Of a stretch of DNA of 64,000 nucleotides, positions 18,363 to 26,284 are shown piece after piece. Numbering within the stretch: the stretch's first letter is position 1; each line of letters opens with the position of its first letter. Under the pieces are notes generated by a model. That model was given only the letters and a program-made list of their open reading frames with translations, did not search any database and was not told where the DNA came from. This DNA is from Synechococcus sp. PCC 7335 (GTDB taxonomy: Bacteria; Cyanobacteriota; Cyanobacteriia; Phormidesmidales; Phormidesmidaceae). The position numbers and the translations under genes are program-made. The stretch is from contig NZ_DS989904.1 of assembly GCF_000155595.1 (NCBI RefSeq), positions 2,965,720 through 3,029,719 on the forward strand. Reading direction: 5' to 3'.

Positions 18363-20501
18363 TTAGAGCCCAAAGAGAAGGGCGATCGCACTTAGAAGTC
18401 CTTTGGCTGCGGTCGCTAGTTTTGTCGTTTGGTCAAGCCCTAAGGTGATGCCTTTGAGTGCGTTGAGCGATCGCTTTGCCGCCTGCTTCATCGGCCCATC
18501 TGTCGGTGACTGCCCTGCCTTTGCGATCTCTGCGACTTCTACTAGGGCATCTGTTTTTTCTTCTTCGCTGAGGGCTGGCTCTGATTCAATCGCCGCCTGT
18601 AGCTGGGCTAACAGATTCTTTAGCTGAGCCTGAGTCTCGGTCTCTCCTAATTGGTTGATTTGGTTAGAAACTTGGTTACTGTCTCCTAGCGTCACCGCCG
18701 ACTGGTTCACGTTTCCATGAATGTTAATTCTTTGACTATGATCGTTGCCTGTCATCACTTCAGTCCTATTTTCAAAATTTACGCTTTTTTCCGCCAGCAA
18801 AAAAGCTAGCTTTTCAAACTTGGGCGCACTTGCTAATCGCTCTCTTTCTATACCTGCCTTCAATCCCTTTTGATAGCCATCATCCCAGTTGCGTTCTAGG
18901 TCAGCTTTATCAGTGTCTTCTGAGACCTGTAAAGTAAGCACTACGTCTTCGCCCTGCTTCTCGATACGCTTGATCGAGTCTTCAGTAATATCAGGGCTCT
19001 GTTCCATGATGCTTTGAAAGGCTGATCTAAACGCGATTGGATCGATACCGTTGCGAATCAAAATCTGCACCTCGTCCATCATTTCTTTAAACAATTTCTC
19101 GAAGTCGCCCGGTTGAAAGTCTTTGTCAGGGTTGTGGGGACGACGCTCTCTATTCCCTCGCGCGTCTGGCGTCTCTCGTAAAAAAACATACTGACAGTCG
19201 ATGTTCTTGAGCGCGGTCGTGCTATCAATATTCCACGCTTCCAGTGTCGCTCCGGTTAAGCAAGCGCCGGTAAAATCAGCGTTAATCGCCTGTACTTCCG
19301 TCAGGATGGCATTTTTCAGCATAGCCCCTGTCAGCAGTGCATCGCTAAGGATAGCGCGAGTTAGATTCGCTTCTTCTAGTGTGACGCCGCTAAGGTCGGC
19401 ACCGCGTAAGTTAGCCTCAGAAAAATCTTGCTTGTAGCCCTTTTCAGGCACTGTTGACAGCGTCCGCACCCGTTTGTCTTGCAATATCGAAAAGCCCAAA
19501 CGAGCCCGGTTGAGCTTTTTGGCATCTTTCCAACAAATGTGAGTAAAGACTGTTGCTTGCTGGCGGGAGTTAGGAAAGTTGGCACTTTTTAGACAAGCGC
19601 CAGAGAAAGTAGCCCCAGTTAGGTTCGCGCCGCAAAAAGAAGTCCCACCTACTGCTGCTAGCACCAGTCCAAACCCTCGAACCAGCTCAAACTTTTTATC
19701 CTCTTTTAGCACTCGCCAGCCGACATAAAGACTCAGCAATAAGCCTGCGCCTGCGCCTGCGACTGCGACTGCGACTGCGCCTGCGCCTGCGCCTGCGACT
19801 GCGCCTGCGCCTGCGCCTGCGCCTGCGCCTGCGCCTGCGACTGCGACTGCGACTGCGCCTGCGCCTGCGAACGCGCCTGCGCCTGCGACTGCGACTGCGA
19901 CTGCGACTGCGACTGCGCCTGCGCCTGCGCCTGCGCCTGCGACTGCGACTGCGCCTGCGATTGCGCCTGCGCCTGCGCCTGCGACTGCGCCTGCGCCTGC
20001 GAACGCGCCTGCGCCTGCGCCTGCGCCTGCGCCTGCGCCTGCGACTGCGACTGCGCCTGCGCCTGCGACTGCGACTGCGACTGCGAATGCAATCAAGATC
20101 GAGCCGAAGGCTCGAATGCTAAATCCTTGAAACGCGATCGCCGCATAGGTAACGACTGTCAAGAATAGATAAACACTAAATGCAACCATGCCCTCGGTAG
20201 AGCCATCTATAAAAATAGTCGCAAATGCACCCACAAAGCCTTGTAAGACACCTGCTATCCCCGCTAAAACAATCACTAATAGCAGTTGCACCACCATCCA
20301 TCGCCGCTGCAAACCCGCCTGCGCCTGAGTAAAATTCACGCCTCGCAAGGTCGCATTCGTAAACGTCGCACTCCGAATATCCGCTCCGCTAAAATCTGCT
20401 CCCGTCAGGTCTCGTCCCCGAAAGTTTGCCCCTCGCAGGTTCGCATTGCGAAAGTCACGCTCTCCGGCGGCATAGCAACGTAATACCTCCTTAGCATTCA
20501 C
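18363..20501 (-). CDS. Membrane pentapeptide-repeat protein with Ala-Gly/Ala-Val array
   Basis: 712 residues from a GTG start. Residues about 15-65 are pentapeptide repeats ([20 protein letters not shown]). Two hydrophobic segments follow near 70-95 and 105-130. Residues 138-253 are 58 strict Ala-x pairs (34 Ala-Gly, 20 Ala-Val, 3 Ala-Phe, 1 Ala-Ile), then another hydrophobic segment (LLLSLYVGW). Two more pentapeptide blocks lie near 290-315 and 365-430. The polar C-terminal part contains [20 protein letters not shown], a pattern seen in small repeat-type sensor or effector-associated modules, a helical domain, and a final hydrophobic tail ([12 protein letters not shown]). The array is encoded by tandem hexamers. 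The function is unknown. The PD-(D/E)XK gene follows on the same strand. Confidence 0.85.
19743..20090. repeat. Tandem hexanucleotide array, 58 units
   Basis: On the plus strand the unit is GCGCCT or GCGACT (phase arbitrary), with rare GCGAAC and GCGATT variants. Exactly 58 units fill 348 bases without interruption. All lie inside the coding frame of the pentapeptide protein, where each unit codes Ala plus Gly, Val, Phe or Ile. Because the unit is six bases, gain or loss of units keeps the frame. The repeat also keeps a second frame open (Ser-Gln/Ala-Gln), which is a by-product. Confidence 0.95.
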
Positions 20502-20615
20502 AGCCCTTGCCTTCTCTCGCTGCCCATTATTACTGTCCTGACTTGCGCCGACATCTTGCTAAACAGTAAACGGCATCAGCTCAGGCAATGTAAGCGTAAG
20601 ACATTGATTGTATAG

Positions 20616-21002
20616 CTATCTCACTAACCGTACTGCGACACCCTCAATATCTAGTTTCTGCCATTGGCGGTCTGTAGTGACGATAGGTTTCTTAAGATAT
20701 TTCCCCAAAGCAATACACAGTCTATCGCCCAGGGATAAGCCTAATGGTTTCGTTGCCAGCCTGAGAACGCCTGCGGTGATCGCCTGCTCTTCACAGACTG
20801 CAACAACCTTTAAATTTAGCGCCTCGATTAGCTCCACAGTCAATGCTTTCGAAAGCCCCTTTTCCATAAGCTTCGCAACAACCTCCGATAAGTTAGCGGC
20901 GCTGATAGCAGCATTGTTCAGATATTGCTCAACTGTTTCAGCACCGGGCTCCTCGTTAATAAAAGCAAGCACTGCTGAAGCATCTAGTACAACCTTACTC
21001 AC
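20616..21002 (-). CDS. PIN-domain ribonuclease toxin (VapC-like)
   Basis: 128-residue PIN domain. The conserved acids are Asp in VVLDASAVLAFI, Glu in LSEVVAKL, Asp in LGLSLGDRLCIAL and Asp in PIVTTDRQW, which bind the metal ions for RNA cleavage. It starts with GTG inside the end of the upstream antitoxin gene (8-base overlap), the usual arrangement for a toxin translated in tandem with its antitoxin. The RNA target is not predictable from sequence. Confidence 0.88.
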   Translation of the reverse strand: MSKVVLDASAVLAFINEEPGAETVEQYLNNAAISAANLSEVVAKLMEKGLSKALTVELIEALNLKVVAVCEEQAITAGVLRLATKPLGLSLGDRLCIALGKYLKKPIVTTDRQWQKLDIEGVAVRLVR

Positions 21003-21249
21003 TTTCAGATTCCTGCCGCCGATCTTTGATTAGTTCATCCGCGATGGAATATCCTGGCGCAATAGACTGTCTAAGTGCTGTTCTAACTTTATTGAGTACT
21101 GTAGTCCGCTCAGTCGCAGCATCACTTTTTGCAGCTCGCTGACTTAAAATCAGTACAACCTCATACTCACCAGCCGGAACGTTTTCAGGCAATTGCATCA
21201 AAAGCCTGCCGTCATCTCCGACGCTCACCCTTGTTTCAATAGTCTGCAC
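20995..21249 (-). CDS. Antitoxin partner of the PIN toxin
   Basis: 84 residues from a GTG start. The N-terminal half (ETRVSVGDDGRLLMQLPENVPAGEYEVVLIL) looks like a short beta-strand dimerisation and DNA-binding module of the AbrB/VapB-like kind. The C-terminal half is charged and helical and ends in IADELIKDRRQE, a typical toxin-binding tail. Identity rests mainly on size, order and the 8-base overlap with the PIN gene. It probably autoregulates the pair. Confidence 0.75.
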   Translation of the reverse strand: MQTIETRVSVGDDGRLLMQLPENVPAGEYEVVLILSQRAAKSDAATERTTVLNKVRTALRQSIAPGYSIADELIKDRRQESESE

Positions 21250-21603
21250 AATTCTGACCTCTAACTCGATCTGATTACTTCGATATTATGAGCGATCACG
21301 CTACGCCATCTCATAAGCCAACATCGTGCTATTTCCAAATGGCATCCGCTCTGCCAGCGCTGAGACATAGTTTGCAGAGCAGTTAACTGCACGTTATCAG
21401 TCGCAGCCAGAATCTTGTATCTACCGACTGCACTTTATTCGTCGCAGACAGGAAACATTCAGCAGCGCCCCGAATCAATTTCGCTTCATATAGGACCTGC
21501 TCTGCACCACTCTGCATCAATTCCACTCGTATAGCTCAGGTTGATCTCATCAAAAAGATTAAGATCATATCTATACTCTATCAGTCGCCCTTTCCTCAGC
21601 TCG
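21250..21603. other. Divergent intergenic region between antitoxin and selD
   Basis: 354 bases between the divergent antitoxin and selD genes. I see no gene, no clear promoter and no strong hairpin. Confidence 0.4.
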
Positions 21604-23958
21604 ATGCAAGCTACTGCTTCTGCTCCCGATCGCTATATCACCCAGAGTTTGGTTCTAGTCGGTGGCGGTCATAGCCATGCGCTCGTCTTACGCAAGATGG
21701 CGATGAATCAATGGCCCGCTCACGTTCAGCTCACGCTCATCACCAATCTAACTGACACGCCATACTCGGGTATGCTGCCGTGCCATATTGCAGGCTTGTA
21801 CGACTTTGACACGGCGCATATTGATTTGCGATCGCTCACTCGCTTTGCCAACTGCCATCTAATTATGGATCAGATGATTGGGCTCGATTCGGCTGGGCAG
21901 AAGGTAATCTGCCAGAGTCATCCGCCCATCGCCTACGATACGCTGTCCATCGACACGGGTAGCACACCAACAAAGTCTCAGGTGTCTGGTGCTGACAAAT
22001 ATGCGATTCCAGCTAAGCCCGTGCCCAATCTGTTACAAGCTTGGAAACGCTACTTAGAAGATCTTGAACGTGCGTTGGTACAGAACCCTCAAACAGCAAC
22101 AACTATCAGTATCGTAGGCGGTGGCGTAGGCGGCGTAGAAATGGCCTTTGCAATGCAAGTACGGCTTCAACAGTTAGTTTCAAACTATAGCCAGGATGCC
22201 AGTCAGCAGGTTGCTGTTCATATCTTCCAGCGAGGTAAGCATTTAGCGAAGGGACGTAATCGACTGACCCAGTGGATGGTTGAGCGCCTGTGCCATAACA
22301 AAGCAATTCAAGTACATACTCAGGAGACAGTTTGTGAAGTCACAGAAACAGCCGTGCGCTGTGAATCGGGTTTAAAGGTGGAGTGCGATCGCACGTTCTG
22401 GGTGACAAATGCTTCTGCGCCTGTTTGGCTGAAAGAAAGCGCCCTGTCACTTACCTCAGACGGCTTCATCGCCGTGAACGACACCCTGCAAACCCTTAGC
22501 CATCCCAACATCTTTGCCGCCGGAGATGTCGCTACCATGGTTAACCATAAGCGCCCCAAAGCAGGCGTCTTCGCCGTTCGCCAGGGGCCACCGCTATACG
22601 AGAATCTAAAACGTCAAGTGACGAATCGTCCGCTAGCGCCTTTCAAACCCCAAAGCCGCTATCTTAATATTATTGATACTGATACTGATAGATCTATTGC
22701 GTCTTGGGGGCCGTTTGCTGTTCATGCAAAATGGTGTCGATCCTGGAAAGATAGCATCGACCAAAAGTTTATGCGTCTGTTTTCTGATTTTCCGGATATG
22801 AACAGACGCGATCGCTCTTTTCATATACTTCCTTCATCTTCCCATCGCCTAACCTTAGAACCACTCCCTCAAATGCACTGCGCAGGCTGTGGTTCTAAGG
22901 TCGGCAATCAAACTCTCAAACGCGCCTTAAGCCGAGTTCGAGCTAACGCCGCGAACGATACTGACTGGCCCTATCGCAATAACATCTATACGGGGCTAGA
23001 TCAGCCCGATGATGCCGCCATCATTCAAATTCCATCTGGCAAACTAGCTGTTCACACCGTTGACCAGTTCAGCGCTTTGGTCGACGATCCTTTTGTCTTT
23101 GGACAGATATGCGTCAATCACTGCCTCAGCGATCTCTTTGCAATGGGAGCGACTAGTCATAGCGTGCTGGCGATCGCAACCATCCCTTATGGGAACAACA
23201 AACAACAAGAAGAAATTCTGTATCAACTGCTCTCTGGCGCTATGCTCGCACTAGCAGAGTCAAAAACTTTTCTCGTAGGTGGTCACACCACAGAAGGAAC
23301 AGAACTTTCGCTTGGCTTTTCTTGCAACGGCTGGATAGATCCTGAACAGACCTGGAAAAAAGGTGGACTACAGCCAGGTCAGGCCCTGATATTGACCAAG
23401 GCGCTAGGTACTGGAGTGCTATTTGCAGCTGATAGTCAGCTAAAGGCAAAGGGACGGTGGATAGAAGCGGCTATCCAAAGTATGTTGCAGTCTAACCGGA
23501 TGGCAGCTGAGTGTCTGAAGCAGTATGGTGCGACTGCCTGTACAGATGTCACTGGATTTGGATTGGCAGGTCATCTGTTAGAAATGGTACAAGCCTCGCA
23601 AGTAGTCGTTGGCTTGAATCTAAACGCAATCAAGCTGTTGTCAGGCACTGAGTACGCTTTGAAAAATGGTATTACAAGTTCGCTCTATCAGCGCAACCTA
23701 GAAAACGCACTTTCCGCTATCCAGACTACACAACCTGTTGAACAGACTGCGATACACGCCCCTGATTTTCAAATTCTTTTTGATCCTCAGACTGCTGGTG
23801 GGCTGCTTGCTAGCGTTCCGGCCAATAGCGTAGACGAATGCCTAAGCACGCTCCACCGATTAGGGTATAGAGACAGCCGCTATATTGGTAATGTCATGCG
23901 AGCCATACGGCCAGAAGAGATTATACCCAGACCGATTGAGATAGTGTCTTCACTGTAG
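21604..23958 (+). CDS. selD: Selenide, water dikinase fused to a FAD/NAD oxidoreductase domain
   Basis: 784-residue fusion typical of cyanobacteria. Residues about 15-375 are a pyridine-nucleotide-disulfide oxidoreductase-like domain: LVLVGGGHSHALVLRKM for FAD, ISIVGGGVGGVEMAFA for the second dinucleotide, and NIFAAGDVATM near its end. Residues about 410-780 are SelD, which makes selenophosphate from selenide and ATP. The catalytic loop reads HCAGCGSKV, so the Cys and Lys equivalent to E. coli C17 and K20 are kept while C19 is Ser. Asp-rich ATP/Mg motifs (DDAAII, TDVTGFGLAGH, PQTAGGLL) are present. The open frame begins at a TTG at 21541; the ATG at 21604 is preferred. Without a Sec system the product probably feeds 2-selenouridine in tRNA. 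Confidence 0.93.
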   Translation: MQATASAPDRYITQSLVLVGGGHSHALVLRKMAMNQWPAHVQLTLITNLTDTPYSGMLPCHIAGLYDFDTAHIDLRSLTRFANCHLIMDQMIGLDSAGQKVICQSHPPIAYDTLSIDTGSTPTKSQVSGADKYAIPAKPVPNLLQAWKRYLEDLERALVQNPQTATTISIVGGGVGGVEMAFAMQVRLQQLVSNYSQDASQQVAVHIFQRGKHLAKGRNRLTQWMVERLCHNKAIQVHTQETVCEVTETAVRCESGLKVECDRTFWVTNASAPVWLKESALSLTSDGFIAVNDTLQTLSHPNIFAAGDVATMVNHKRPKAGVFAVRQGPPLYENLKRQVTNRPLAPFKPQSRYLNIIDTDTDRSIASWGPFAVHAKWCRSWKDSIDQKFMRLFSDFPDMNRRDRSFHILPSSSHRLTLEPLPQMHCAGCGSKVGNQTLKRALSRVRANAANDTDWPYRNNIYTGLDQPDDAAIIQIPSGKLAVHTVDQFSALVDDPFVFGQICVNHCLSDLFAMGATSHSVLAIATIPYGNNKQQEEILYQLLSGAMLALAESKTFLVGGHTTEGTELSLGFSCNGWIDPEQTWKKGGLQPGQALILTKALGTGVLFAADSQLKAKGRWIEAAIQSMLQSNRMAAECLKQYGATACTDVTGFGLAGHLLEMVQASQVVVGLNLNAIKLLSGTEYALKNGITSSLYQRNLENALSAIQTTQPVEQTAIHAPDFQILFDPQTAGGLLASVPANSVDECLSTLHRLGYRDSRYIGNVMRAIRPEEIIPRPIEIVSSL

Positions 23959-24030
23959 AATGTTTGGACCGAGTTAAGTTTGCTTTCGAGTAAGTTCGTC
24001 TTCCTCATATCGCGATGTAAGGATTGATCT

Positions 24031-24699
24031 ATGACAAAGAAGTGGCCCGTGCAATATCCAGACCGAATCCAGCTCTACTCTCTTGGTACGCCAAACGGGC
24101 AGAAGGCCGCAGTAGCTTTAGAAGAAATGGCGCTGCCATATGAAGCTCACAGGGTGGACATCATGGAGGGCGACCAGTTCACAGATGAGTTTGTTACTAT
24201 CAATCCTAACTCTAAGATTCCAGCAATCGTAGATCCGAACGGTCCAAATGGAGAGCCGCTGGCTGTCTTTGAGTCTGGGGCAATTTTGATTTATCTCGCG
24301 GAGAAGTCAGGAAAGTGTTTGCCTCCTGATCCAGCAGCTCGCAGTGAATGTTTGCAGTGGCTGTTCTTTCAAGTCGGTGGGGTAGGACCGATGTTTGGTC
24401 AGTTCGGTCACTTCTATAAATATGCCAAGGAGAAGATTCCTTATGGTATCGAGCGATATCAGACTGAGGTGAAGCGTTTGTTAGGCGTACTAGAAAAGCG
24501 TCTGCAGGAAAGAGATTTTCTAGTCGGAGCAGAGTACACTATCGCTGATATAGCAACTTTCCCTTGGGTGGGGTGTTTGGTCTGGGGCTATAAGGCAGCC
24601 GAAATCCTAGAACTAGAGAGTTTTCCGGCTGTGATGGCCTGGTATGACCGCTGCGCTAAGCGACCTGCTTCGGTGCGGGGATTAGAAGTGACCAAATAG
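24031..24699 (+). CDS. Glutathione S-transferase, nu-class-like (YfcG/YghU type)
   Basis: 222-residue two-domain GST. The thioredoxin-like half begins IQLYSLGTPNGQKAAVALEE, where the TPNGQK turn is typical of YfcG/YghU enzymes that use Thr/Asn rather than Tyr to bind glutathione. The cis-Pro and Glu-Ser motifs follow (KIPAIVDP, VFESGAILIYLAEK). The helical half ends YTIADIATFPWVG. AAGGA lies before the ATG. It is 72 bases after selD and could share its transcript. YfcG-like proteins act as disulfide-bond reductases; the natural substrate is unknown. Confidence 0.9.
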   Translation: MTKKWPVQYPDRIQLYSLGTPNGQKAAVALEEMALPYEAHRVDIMEGDQFTDEFVTINPNSKIPAIVDPNGPNGEPLAVFESGAILIYLAEKSGKCLPPDPAARSECLQWLFFQVGGVGPMFGQFGHFYKYAKEKIPYGIERYQTEVKRLLGVLEKRLQERDFLVGAEYTIADIATFPWVGCLVWGYKAAEILELESFPAVMAWYDRCAKRPASVRGLEVTK

Positions 24700-24712
24700 C
24701 GTCTGCGTTGCG

Positions 24713-25264
24713 CTAGCCCCTGGAGTCGCGCTGAACATCTTGAGGATCTTCACCGTAGTGAAAGTGAGTGAGAGTCGCGATCGCATTTCTTACTTTCGGA
24801 CTTTCCTCGCCGTACAGATCAAGCCATTCGTAGAAGGTTAGCTCTGGTTCGAGATAAGCAGCCGGATTGTCTGCTCCTTCAATCATGGTAGAGGCGATCA
24901 CGTCATAGGCTTCTACCCATGCGGTTGCTAGCTGCTCAGTCCAATCCGCTGCCAAATACTCAGCAAAGGTCTCTATCAGCGCCTGACCGACTAGGGGATA
25001 GTGACTTTTGATCGTCCCAACTTCAGCGTGCCTAGCACCTAGACTCTTGAGAGCAGGCTGTAGGATATCGGGGTTACGTAAGTTCTCGATAATAGCAGCT
25101 AGCGAAAAAATTAGCTTCTTTTCTTGGATGGTCTGACTAGTTTCTGCGAAAAGAGGCTTTAGTTCTGGATGGTGATGAAAAAGGTTCTGATAGAAGCTTG
25201 CAGAAAATTCTATGGCTCGAGGAGAGATCTGCTCGAAGGATTTTTCTAGAAGCGCGACATCCAT
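24713..25264 (-). CDS. Single-domain globin (hemoglobin-like)
   Basis: 183 residues with the globin fold of the flavohemoprotein/bacterial hemoglobin class: an N-terminal FSASFYQNLFHHHPELKPLF segment (B-C-CD region), then ALKSLGARHAEVGTIKSHYPLVGQALIETF, in which the first His fits the proximal F8 ligand. The reductase domain of flavohemoglobin is absent. The C-terminal extension of about 40 residues (FYEWLDLYGEESPKVRNAIA) is longer than in simple globins. It converges on the GST gene with only 13 bases between stops. Oxygen or NO chemistry is likely but not shown. Confidence 0.88.
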   Translation of the reverse strand: MDVALLEKSFEQISPRAIEFSASFYQNLFHHHPELKPLFAETSQTIQEKKLIFSLAAIIENLRNPDILQPALKSLGARHAEVGTIKSHYPLVGQALIETFAEYLAADWTEQLATAWVEAYDVIASTMIEGADNPAAYLEPELTFYEWLDLYGEESPKVRNAIATLTHFHYGEDPQDVQRDSRG

Positions 25265-25363
25265 GAAGTTGCATAGGTAGAATTCGCTTCAAACTACAGT
25301 AGGCGATTGAATCAAAGGTGTTGTTTTTGATACGGAATCTAAGTGACAATAGCTACCCGATGC

Positions 25364-25415
25364 GTTATTTGAATAATTAAAATTTGCTATTCGCAATTAC
25401 GCCCATCAACAAACT
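25364..25415. repeat. Direct repeat, copy 1 of 2
   Basis: 52 bases starting GTTATTTGAATAATTAAAAT, similar at about 80% to 26229-26280. On the minus strand both copies can be read in the same frame to a stop (FVDGRNCE here, FVDVHSCK in copy 2), so they look like two decayed ends of one gene family. Confidence 0.75.
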
Positions 25416-25494
25416 GAAATAGTTGTGCCACTTGACTAGCAGCTATAGCATATTCACCATTGGGTAATAGCAGTCCTTCAATTTCAAAGCGTGC
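25387..25494 (-). pseudogene. 3' fragment of a gene (35 codons)
   Basis: Read on the minus strand this gives ARFEIEGLLLPNGEY, then AIAASQVAQLFQFVDGRNCE and a TAG. The frame is closed on its 5' side by a TAA and there is no start codon, so it is a remnant. The IEGxxLPNGEYAxxxSQVxxLF pattern reminds me of the N-terminus of phage-type antirepressor or KilA-N-like proteins common in cyanobacteria, but this is weak. The last codons fall in the direct repeat copy 1. Confidence 0.45.
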
Positions 25495-25498
25495 TTAC

Positions 25499-25530
25499 AA
25501 ACCCCTTGCTGTTATTGGCAAGGGGTTTTC
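25499..25530 (+). terminator. Rho-independent terminator-like hairpin
   Basis: AAACCCCTTGC (25499-25509) pairs exactly with GCAAGGGGTTT (25518-25528) around an eight-base loop, followed by TTTTCTT on the plus strand. The minus-strand SH3-like gene ends 21 bases away, so it may terminate in both directions. No plus-strand gene ends just upstream. Confidence 0.75.
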
Positions 25531-25549
25531 TTCACTTAAACGTCAAAAC

Positions 25550-25924
25550 TCAAACGTCAAATAGGTACTGTGCAGTAACTACTCCTCTGAAGTATCTCCC
25601 ATTCGCTAATCTGAACTCAACAACTGCCCAACGTCCGTAGTAGTGAATTACGTTTACTAAGTCTCCTGTGCGGAGTCTAATGTCAGGGGTAATTTCGGCG
25701 TAGTGTACCGGGTCTCTAACAATTAGGTAACCGTCTGAGTCATTAAGTACAACCATGTGCTTAGTGGCTTTGTACTCTTCCTGGCTAGTAATGTAGTAAT
25801 CCCCATTAAAGGCATAGCTACTTATAGCGGGGTATGCCTCTGCTGCATTAGTAGTGGTAGTAGTAGCGCCTAAAGCAGTCAATAAACCTATTAGTGCTTG
25901 TTTGGCAGTCTTGGTAAATCTCAT
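25550..25924 (-). CDS. Small secreted SH3-like protein
   Basis: 124 residues. A Sec signal peptide is evident: MRFTKTAKQALIGLLTALGA, then Ala-Thr-rich residues and AEAYP, with cleavage expected near residue 30. The mature part is beta-rich with YLIVRDPVHYAEITPDIRLR, TGDLVNVIHYYGRWAVVEF and YFRGVVTAQYLFDV, the spacing of a bacterial SH3 domain. The open frame extends to 25957, but the ATG at 25924 places the signal peptide correctly. It is probably exported to the periplasm or cell wall. It sits between two copies of a 52-base repeat, suggesting arrival by insertion or rearrangement. Confidence 0.75.
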   Translation of the reverse strand: MRFTKTAKQALIGLLTALGATTTTTNAAEAYPAISSYAFNGDYYITSQEEYKATKHMVVLNDSDGYLIVRDPVHYAEITPDIRLRTGDLVNVIHYYGRWAVVEFRLANGRYFRGVVTAQYLFDV

Positions 25925-26284
25925 TTCAGTGAACTCCCATACTGATGGTTTTACCAAGCTTTCCCCTACCCAGAGATTTATTTGATACCGACCAGTACGT
26001 GAATATACTTTAGTCGGTATAATTTCTACCTTTGGTATTACCTGAAATTACTTGCGCCTATCATTTGAGTACAACGGGCATATACTCATACATTCGTTAC
26101 AGCCTAAAGAGAGTGAGTGTCACTTACCTTCGTATGCCCAGCGAAGTTTAAGCCTGCCTCTGTCAGCAGCTACTTTTACCATTTCATTACGATCGTTTTT
26201 ACGACCAACTTGCGACTACTTTCAATCCGTTATTTGAACAATTAAAAATTGCTATTTGCAACTATGCACATCGACAAAACAAAC
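25925..26284. other. Upstream region of the SH3-like gene
   Basis: 360 bases with no gene. It contains the inverted repeat ATACCGAC (25985-25992) / GTCGGTAT (26013-26020) separated by 20 bases, lying 61-96 bases before the SH3-like start; this may be an operator. The second copy of the 52-base repeat (26229-26280) ends four bases before the stop of the kinase gene. Confidence 0.5.
26229..26280. repeat. Direct repeat, copy 2 of 2
   Basis: Second copy of the sequence at 25364-25415. The minus strand reads FVDVHSCK and then TAG, parallel to FVDGRNCE-stop in copy 1. The differences are point changes, so the copies are old or came from two related genes. Confidence 0.75.

Noticed and set aside
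19743-20090. CRISPR-like array
   Set aside because: The unit is six bases, there are no spacers, and it is inside a gene frame.
19733-20092. Open frame coding a Ser-Gln/Ala-Gln repeat on the same strand as the pentapeptide gene
   Set aside because: It exists only because a six-base repeat has no stop codons in several frames; it has no start signal and no sequence outside the array.
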